Below are positions 58,840 to 64,000 of a stretch of 64,000 nucleotides of DNA, piece by piece. Below the pieces are notes generated by a model, which was not told the origin of the DNA, ran no database searches, and saw only the letters and a program-made list of their open reading frames with translations. The DNA comes from Endozoicomonas sp. G2_2 (GTDB lineage: Bacteria; Pseudomonadota; Gammaproteobacteria; Nevskiales; Salinisphaeraceae): positions 1-64,000 of the forward strand of contig NZ_JAGHQU010000011.1 of the NCBI RefSeq assembly GCF_017744135.1, read 5' to 3'. How positions within the stretch are numbered: position 1 is the first letter of the stretch; each line of letters begins with the position of its first letter. A program made the translations under genes and the position numbers.

Positions 58840-59519
58840 CAGCGGCCTCCGGCCGGACGACGTCCTCCCTGACCTCTCAGGGTTTCAACGCTCGGGCGCT
58901 CAGCCCATTCGATCATCACCCGACGAGTGTCACCGTCAGACTGTTTGAGCGTGGCGCCTTGGTTATCGATCGATGCGAGCTTGTAGCGCTTGTTGATCGT
59001 GTCGCCGGGACTCGCCGAGATGGTGTTGTTCATGACCCGGAAGATTGCGACGTTGCCGGAAATCGATGTGAGTGTCGGCACCGCGAAATCGGCGGGACTC
59101 ATCGGCATCGGCATAGGTGCAGGCGCGGATTCCGGCTCGCTCTCGGACGCTACGATCGGGCCTTGGGCAGGCAGGCCGAGAAGCACGCGCAGCTTCGCCG
59201 GGTCGATGTCATCAATGGACTTCTTCTCACCTTTCGGCTCGCTACGCTTCTTCGCCTCGGCGACCCGAGCGTTGGCTTCCGCGATGCGTGCCTGAATCTC
59301 CACCAGGTCGGCTTCCTGGTTGAGTGCCTGACGTTGCAGGTTGAAGTTGCTCTGACGCTCTGTAATGGCGCTGGAAGTGCCAGTGACATTTGCCATGCCC
59401 GGCAGAGCCGGTACCGAGTCCGGCTGGTCTGCTGGCAGAGGGGCGACTTGAGCACTGGCTACTGAGCAGAAGGCCACCAGTACGCTCGTCAGGAAAGTTC
59501 GGCTCATTGCAGTTCTCAT
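58839..59519 (-). CDS. pilP: type IV pilus biogenesis protein PilP
   Basis: A 226-residue exported protein: signal peptide (FLTSVLVAFCSVASAQ), a helical region around 50-95 with Ala/Glu-rich repeats, a Pro/Met-rich linker (APAPMPMPMSP) and a C-terminal PilP-type beta domain (GNVAIFRVMNNT, DTINKRYKLASI). It would link the secretin to the inner-membrane parts in the periplasm. The order secretin, PilO-like, PilP, ATPase agrees with R64-type operons. Confidence 0.85.
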   Translation of the reverse strand: MRTAMSRTFLTSVLVAFCSVASAQVAPLPADQPDSVPALPGMANVTGTSSAITERQSNFNLQRQALNQEADLVEIQARIAEANARVAEAKKRSEPKGEKKSIDDIDPAKLRVLLGLPAQGPIVASESEPESAPAPMPMPMSPADFAVPTLTSISGNVAIFRVMNNTISASPGDTINKRYKLASIDNQGATLKQSDGDTRRVMIEWAERPSVETLRGQGGRRPAGGR

Positions 59520-59545
59520 CGTTGGTCCTCGATTCGACCCAAGCC

Positions 59546-60010
59546 CTACTCGGGCGTAAAGGTTCCGTACATGCTGAAAGTCACTTGGGCGACCTGATAC
59601 TGATCGTCGGTGACGATTTCGACGTCCTCGAATGCCACCTGATCGAGCTCGCTGAGCTGATCAGCACAAGCCAAAACGGCGATCGCATCGCCAGAGAGCT
59701 GCGCCGTCCAGAACTGGCCGGCGCCGGCATACTGAGAATCCCTGTCTTCGCCAGTTATGACCGTGCGTTCCACACCGCAGCTGCTCGTAATTTCCCGGCT
59801 CTGCATCCAGGCCGAAGTCAGCGGCTGCATGTCCGGCAGCGACTGCAATCGATCCCGTGTTGCGGTGAGTTGGTCGACTATCGTTCGAGTTGAGGCCACT
59901 TCTTCGGCGACAACCGCGGAGCCACCATTCAGCGCGGTAATGGCGAAATAGCCCGAGATCGCGAGCACGGCGATCACGGCGATATCCATCAGCTTTTCAT
60001 CGCCAATCAT
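59546..60010 (-). CDS. single-span membrane protein of the pil operon (PilO/GspM-like periplasmic part)
   Basis: A 154-residue protein from the ATG at 60010, which overlaps the upstream gene's stop (ATGA). One transmembrane helix (IAVIAVLAISGYFAITAL, 10-27) is followed by a helical stretch and a small periplasmic beta domain with two Cys (SSCGVERT, LACADQ). The layout resembles the periplasmic alignment proteins of type IV pili and type II secretion. No exact family is recognised. The longer frame to 60121 only shadows the neighbouring gene. Confidence 0.65.
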   Translation of the reverse strand: MIGDEKLMDIAVIAVLAISGYFAITALNGGSAVVAEEVASTRTIVDQLTATRDRLQSLPDMQPLTSAWMQSREITSSCGVERTVITGEDRDSQYAGAGQFWTAQLSGDAIAVLACADQLSELDQVAFEDVEIVTDDQYQVAQVTFSMYGTFTPE

Positions 60011-60870
60011 TGCGCTACCCCACTCCAGCGAACCAGAACCGTGCTGGTCGGCTCGGGCACGACACGGACCTTGCTCGACCAGTCGGGCAGGATCGTGAAA
60101 TCGTCTACTCGCACGAGCCATTGCTCGGCATCGAACTTCGTTACCTCGAGTTCGATGAAATCCGCCCGATACGACAATTCGAGCAGTCGATCCAAGATCA
60201 GGCCCTGATTCTCAGGTGTGACGCCCTCCGCCTTCTTGGTGGCACGCAAGGCCCCAAGCTCGCCTGCGGCCTGGCGCTGACGGCTTTTCAGTGCGGCGAG
60301 GTTTGTTTCCAGCTGTTCGATGCGCCAGTGGTCGATGACCTGGAAGGCACCAACAACCACAACGGCAACCGCGGCATAGGCCCCCCATCTGATGAACCGG
60401 GCCCGACGCTTACCACGCTGAATCGCACCGAGCTCGGTCGCCATCCGTGCCTGTTCGCCAGGAAGGGATAGTTCTTCCGGCGCGATGTCGACGACCGGTA
60501 GCCGGTCAACGGACAGGTCGAGATCAATAATCTCCTGACCGCGATACTGACCGCTCAGAACGATCTTGCGTTCTTCGGCCTGGATGAAGAATCCGGACGA
60601 GTCGTCGAGCGGCAGAACCTGGACGTCGACATCCAGGTCGACCAGACCATTGAAAAACACGATCTGCCAGAAACCGTAGATGGGCAGATCCGGGTACTCC
60701 TCTCGGACGCGGCTGAGTTCGGCCTCGTCGATCCATATCCGGTTGTTGTGGTCTGGCGCGGCGCCGAGTTCCACATAGGAACCGTCTTCAGGCTCGAATC
60801 CCGACAGCACGTCGGGAAGCACGATGACTTCGTGCTCGCCGATCCATGTAGGACTACCGATCTCCAACAT
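60007..60870 (-). CDS. PilO-like type IV pilus assembly protein
   Basis: A 287-residue protein with a cytoplasmic N-terminal domain (about 1-165, acidic and beta-rich), one transmembrane helix (WGAYAAVAVVVVGAFQVI, 172-189), a coiled-coil stretch (WRIEQLETNLAALKSRQRQAAGELGALRA) and a C-terminal periplasmic domain. This arrangement fits a fused PilM/PilN- or PilO-type component of thin pili, shorter than R64 PilO. Its gene follows the secretin by two bases and overlaps the next gene. Confidence 0.7.
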   Translation of the reverse strand: MLEIGSPTWIGEHEVIVLPDVLSGFEPEDGSYVELGAAPDHNNRIWIDEAELSRVREEYPDLPIYGFWQIVFFNGLVDLDVDVQVLPLDDSSGFFIQAEERKIVLSGQYRGQEIIDLDLSVDRLPVVDIAPEELSLPGEQARMATELGAIQRGKRRARFIRWGAYAAVAVVVVGAFQVIDHWRIEQLETNLAALKSRQRQAAGELGALRATKKAEGVTPENQGLILDRLLELSYRADFIELEVTKFDAEQWLVRVDDFTILPDWSSKVRVVPEPTSTVLVRWSGVAQ

Positions 60871-60872
60871 GA

Positions 60873-62426
60873 CTACACCTCGGTCAAGGTCGGCGTGATG
60901 GAGATCACCATTTCCCGACGCTCAAGCTCGTTCGCCTCGGAGGAGAACAGCCAGTTGATCAGGCCGGTCTTGCGGCGAAGCGGAAGCCGGTTCATTTCGT
61001 TGGCGACTCGGCTGGTAATCAAACCACCGAGCTGGACCGGCTCGCCCGGGCGCGTGATCACCTGCGTCGAGAGTTCGCTCAGCGCGATCCGCGGGTTCGA
61101 GAAGGAGAAGTCCCCGACATTGAATGCATCGAAGCCTTGCAGCGAGCTGATGACAGGCGTGACCTCAATCAGGATGCGATCGTCAGGCAGTATTCGCGGG
61201 GTCACCGCCATTGTGACGCCGACACGAATACGGTCGAGCTGAGGCGTGACGGTGTTGGTTCCCTCGGTGCCCAGGAACTGAGTCACGCTCGAGATGAAGC
61301 TGAACTCATCCACGGACGACAGATATGCGGTGCCGCCGTTGAGCGTCGAGAGGTTCGGCTCAGTGAGCAGTGAGACCGTCCCGTATTGAGACAGCAGATT
61401 GACCATGGCGCCAACCGAGTCGTTTCCGTTCGTGTAATTGACGCCCACATTGGTGCTGCTCGGACTGTCTGCCTGCAGCGCGATCGGATTGTTCTGATCG
61501 ATGACGACTTGGAACGGGCTACCGTCAAAGGTGGTGTTGAGTACGGCATCCCAGTTGATGCCACGAGCCCGGCTGTCGTTGAGTGTGACCTCGAACGCCT
61601 TGACGTCGAGATGGACCTGTCGCTTGCTCTGCTTGGCAATGGTGGACAGGAAGGTATCGACGCGTTTGATCCGATCCGGCGGCGCAGTGACCGTCACGGT
61701 CCCGATGCTGCGTACGCTGCCGATCTGTACTTGCTCGTCGGCGTTCTGATCGTCTTCGAGACCCAAATAACTGCGGATCTGGTTCATCAGCTGCAGCCAC
61801 TGATCCTCCTCTTGCAGCGACGAGATCGTAGTACCACTGCCCTCATTGCTGGATCCACCGATCGAGGCCAATCCACCGCCGCTGCCACCACCGGAGCCGA
61901 AGCTGCTGCCAGAATTAGTGTCGCCACTACCGCTGAATCCGGTCTCGCCACCCACGCTGCTGACAGACTGTCGGTTCGAAGCGAGCGGTGCGAGATTCCA
62001 GGTCTTGGTCTGACTCGAACTGATCGTGAGCGTGCCGTTCTTCGACACGAACGCGTATCCGGTCATATCCGTGAGCTGGTCGAGGAAATCGTCCAGCGGC
62101 ATGTTGTTCGCGTAGACGACCGTTGTCTGGCCCAGATCTACGCCGGGGTCGGCGATCCGAACATTCATGTTCGGCACTGTCGTGCTGAGCACGCGCGCCA
62201 GCGGCATCCCAGAGGACGTGAGCGTCACCTTGCGCGACATCTGCGAGTCTTCTTTCGAACGACGCTTGATGTAGGTCGACGGGCGTTCCTGATGGATCCC
62301 GATGCTGGTTTCCGAGGGCGCAAGAAGCGGCCCCATGTTTTCTTCACGCCGGACGTTCGTGTCGATGCACGCGCTCAGCGAAAGGGTGAGTCCGACTAGG
62401 ACGATAGACTTGAGACGCATAATCAT
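60873..62426 (-). CDS. pilN: outer-membrane secretin of the type IV pilus (PilN family)
   Basis: A 517-residue lipoprotein secretin: signal SIVLVGLTLSLSAC with lipidated Cys at 20, N-domains to about 270 including a Gly/Ser-rich loop (GDTNSGSSFGSGGGSGGG, near 170), and the secretin beta domain with GEPVQLGGLITSRV near 458 and REMVISITPTL at the end. It forms the outer-membrane pore for the pilus. Its start overlaps the pilL stop (ATGA). The family resembles R64 PilN and toxin-coregulated-pilus secretins. Confidence 0.92.
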   Translation of the reverse strand: MIMRLKSIVLVGLTLSLSACIDTNVRREENMGPLLAPSETSIGIHQERPSTYIKRRSKEDSQMSRKVTLTSSGMPLARVLSTTVPNMNVRIADPGVDLGQTTVVYANNMPLDDFLDQLTDMTGYAFVSKNGTLTISSSQTKTWNLAPLASNRQSVSSVGGETGFSGSGDTNSGSSFGSGGGSGGGLASIGGSSNEGSGTTISSLQEEDQWLQLMNQIRSYLGLEDDQNADEQVQIGSVRSIGTVTVTAPPDRIKRVDTFLSTIAKQSKRQVHLDVKAFEVTLNDSRARGINWDAVLNTTFDGSPFQVVIDQNNPIALQADSPSSTNVGVNYTNGNDSVGAMVNLLSQYGTVSLLTEPNLSTLNGGTAYLSSVDEFSFISSVTQFLGTEGTNTVTPQLDRIRVGVTMAVTPRILPDDRILIEVTPVISSLQGFDAFNVGDFSFSNPRIALSELSTQVITRPGEPVQLGGLITSRVANEMNRLPLRRKTGLINWLFSSEANELERREMVISITPTLTEV

Positions 62427-63469
62427 TGCTCCGAAACCACCAGAATCCGGTTTTCCACATAGGGCTCCGCTTGGACGCGAAGTTGATGCTCAAGCGACGC
62501 TATGATCTGGCCGCGCGTTGTCTCCGCGGTGATGTCGTAGGTGTCGTTTAATAGGGTGCTGTCTTCGATCTCGAGCCGAACATCCCAGCCGAGCGGAGTA
62601 ATCGCCTCGAAGACTTCCTGTAGCGATGCCGCGCGCAAATCCGGCGTGATGTATTCCGCGAGATATTCCTGATAGGTCAGGTGCGTATTCGGCTCATCCG
62701 TCGCGCCGGCGTCTGGACCGTCCGCACCAGTTGCCGCAGGCTCGCCGGCAGTGGCATAGGGATCGGGGCCGTTCGGGATCGTGGAGGAGCCATTGGCCAT
62801 CCGCTGCGCCATACCCGGCGACGTAGCAACGGCAATCAGGCAAGGCGAATTCACGATGCTCAGGTACAAGCCGGCGTCGTTGACCATCGGTCGCATGACT
62901 TGATCCCACGGGAGACCGTTGCTCTTCCACGTAACGGATGTGTCCTGAATCCCGTCCTGCACATCGAGTTCGCAACGGTCCGGCGCGAGGGCGCGAAGCC
63001 CATTGATGAGGGGTTCGTTATAGCCGCGGGAATAGGCGCTGCTGGCCACAGCGTTCTGACCAACAGACCGGGTCAGCTGTGGCGACTGGCCTGCGCTTTG
63101 ATCGCTGACAGGCGCTTTGCTGTCGACCTGAACCACTGCATCAGTGCCGCTCCCCTGGGGCATCGATGCGCCGCGCGAATTCGGGCCACTGATGATTTCG
63201 CGATCCGGACCTTGGTTGCTCGGGATCTGCGGAACCGGTGCCTGATAGGAGTTCGAGACAGTACCCGAGGGACGCTGCGACGGCAGGCGCCCGCCCGAGC
63301 GCCCAGTGACTTCGGCCGCGCCAGGGCGAGTCATGAATTTGTCGGAGTATCGATCGCGGGTTACCGATTCACCCGTGCCATAGTCCGCGCTGGTATCACT
63401 CGCCTGGGCGGTGGCAGCCGTGGTTGCCAGCACGCAAAGCGCGATCGTGTAGAGATGCATTCTGGTCAT
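62423..63469 (-). CDS. pilL: PilL/TcpQ-like pilus secretin partner
   Basis: A protein of about 348 residues from the ATG at 63469 (a Met three codons on is possible; the frame is open to 63520). It has a signal peptide (LYTIALCVLATTAATAQAS), a low-complexity Pro/Ser/Gly region to about 130, a middle domain with two Cys (DRCELDV, SPCLIAV), and a C-terminal TcpQ/STN-like domain (LRAASLQEVFEAITPLGWDV). TcpQ-type proteins localise and stabilise the secretin. It is the first recognised gene of the operon, and the promoter should lie in the 125 bases before the divergent gene at 63595. Confidence 0.82.
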   Translation of the reverse strand: MTRMHLYTIALCVLATTAATAQASDTSADYGTGESVTRDRYSDKFMTRPGAAEVTGRSGGRLPSQRPSGTVSNSYQAPVPQIPSNQGPDREIISGPNSRGASMPQGSGTDAVVQVDSKAPVSDQSAGQSPQLTRSVGQNAVASSAYSRGYNEPLINGLRALAPDRCELDVQDGIQDTSVTWKSNGLPWDQVMRPMVNDAGLYLSIVNSPCLIAVATSPGMAQRMANGSSTIPNGPDPYATAGEPAATGADGPDAGATDEPNTHLTYQEYLAEYITPDLRAASLQEVFEAITPLGWDVRLEIEDSTLLNDTYDITAETTRGQIIASLEHQLRVQAEPYVENRILVVSEQ

Positions 63470-63594
63470 TGGCTCGTCTGCCTGTTTCAAGTGCGTCTGA
63501 TCCAACAAAGCACCCCGCACACCATCAAATGGCGTCGTTAGGCAAAAAAAATTCGCAGCGACTCGCTTTGTAGGGGCAAAGGGAGGAATTGCTG

Positions 63595-64000
63595 ATGGCC
63601 TTTGATACTCAGTTCAGCCGGGTGTCCATGCCCGATGGGACGTTCTCTACAGTTTTCACGATGCTGATGCTTTCGATCGGTTGGACGATCTATCTGCACT
63701 ACCGATCGTTCGCCAACGAATTCCAGGCGAGCGTGCTCAGCGCCCAATGGGTGTTCCGTCCCGACTGGTTTATGGATATCGCTCGGATAGGCGGGCCGTT
63801 TACAACGCTCGCGTGCGCTCTGCTGCTGATGATTCACGTCACCGCAGTGGTCTTCGTATCGGGGGTGCTGATCTACGGCGTCGTGCGCCTGTTCGACGGC
63901 TTGAGCGAAGGCCGAATCACTGTGCGGCCGCGCTTCCCGTTCATCACGACGACGGCATCACCTCGCGAGGAGCGCCGGATCAACTCCGGGCATACGCCCA
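63595..64000 (+). CDS. membrane protein, partial (cut by the window edge)
   Basis: An open frame from the ATG at 63595, with a GGGAGGA site six bases upstream, running to the window end without a stop (135 codons). It has two hydrophobic segments (about 20-37 and 74-103, ALLLMIHVTAVVFVSGVLIYGVV) and a basic cytoplasmic tail. It is divergent from the pil operon. No family is recognised from this part. A conjugation or secretion role is plausible from the neighbourhood only. Confidence 0.6.
   Translation, partial: MAFDTQFSRVSMPDGTFSTVFTMLMLSIGWTIYLHYRSFANEFQASVLSAQWVFRPDWFMDIARIGGPFTTLACALLLMIHVTAVVFVSGVLIYGVVRLFDGLSEGRITVRPRFPFITTTASPREERRINSGHTP

Noticed and set aside
1-64000. tRNA or rRNA genes
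   Set aside because: No cloverleaf-like or rRNA-like sequence was recognised; a covariance-model scan would be decisive.

Overview
The window looks like part of a large plasmid or integrative conjugative element from a GC-rich gammaproteobacterium. The evidence is a KfrA-type plasmid protein, an iteron-like repeat cluster, conjugation-type (TraU family) genes, a thin type IV pilus operon of the IncI/R64 kind, a plasmid-type CRISPR system and a large transposon. No rRNA, tRNA or core housekeeping genes were seen. The host genus cannot be fixed from sequence alone; a halophilic or environmental gammaproteobacterium is only a guess.

Layout. 0-13 kb: accessory genes, including small secreted proteins and lipoproteins, a double-HTH regulator, a secreted EEP nuclease fused to helix-hairpin-helix motifs, a HAD phosphatase, a GIY-YIG-like protein, an SRAP (YedK/HMCES) protein, a protein with AP2-like repeats, and KfrA. 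13.2-13.6 kb: two palindromic operators upstream of the kfrA pair and five copies of a 17-bp repeat that may be an origin or partition site. 13.6-14.7 kb: a CoiA-like protein. 14.8-20.6 kb: a complete type IV-A CRISPR-Cas locus, csf2-csf3-csf1-csf5-csf4(dinG) on the minus strand with a 12-repeat array downstream and no cas1/cas2. 20.9-24.1 kb: a lipoprotein, a tyrosine recombinase, hypothetical genes and a DUF2726 protein.

24,601-40,164 is a 15.6-kb Tn3-family transposon with identical 38-bp ends and a TCCAT duplication. It sits inside a secreted thermonuclease gene, whose two halves rejoin exactly in frame when the element is removed. It carries tnpA, tnpR and res, plus peroxiredoxin, multicopper oxidase, a Met-rich membrane peptide, lspA, a CDF metal exporter, lnt and a MerR regulator. 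Two promoters have MerR-type 19-bp spacers with the same dyad. A second element of about 5.5 kb (33,204-38,730) interrupts lnt and carries the phosphite-oxidation operon ptxABCDE. Its ends have paired inverted repeats but it has no transposase gene. The result is a nested structure: ptx cassette inside lnt, inside a metal-resistance Tn3 transposon, inside a nuclease gene, inside a conjugation gene cluster.

40.3-46.3 kb: conjugation-type genes (TraU family with a Tat signal), unknowns and a GmrSD-like DUF262/DUF1524 restriction enzyme. 46.4-52.4 kb: an AddA-like helicase-nuclease and its PD-(D/E)XK partner. 52.5-63.5 kb: a minus-strand type IVb pilus operon (PilL, secretin, PilO-like, PilP, ATPase, three equal-length tandem pilins, platform protein, minor pilin, PilV-like tip protein). 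A divergent membrane-protein gene runs off the right edge.

Together the genes suggest a mobile replicon equipped for transfer (pilus, conjugation genes), interference with other DNA (type IV-A CRISPR, GmrSD-like enzyme, helicase-nuclease) and host benefit (metal tolerance, phosphite as phosphorus source).
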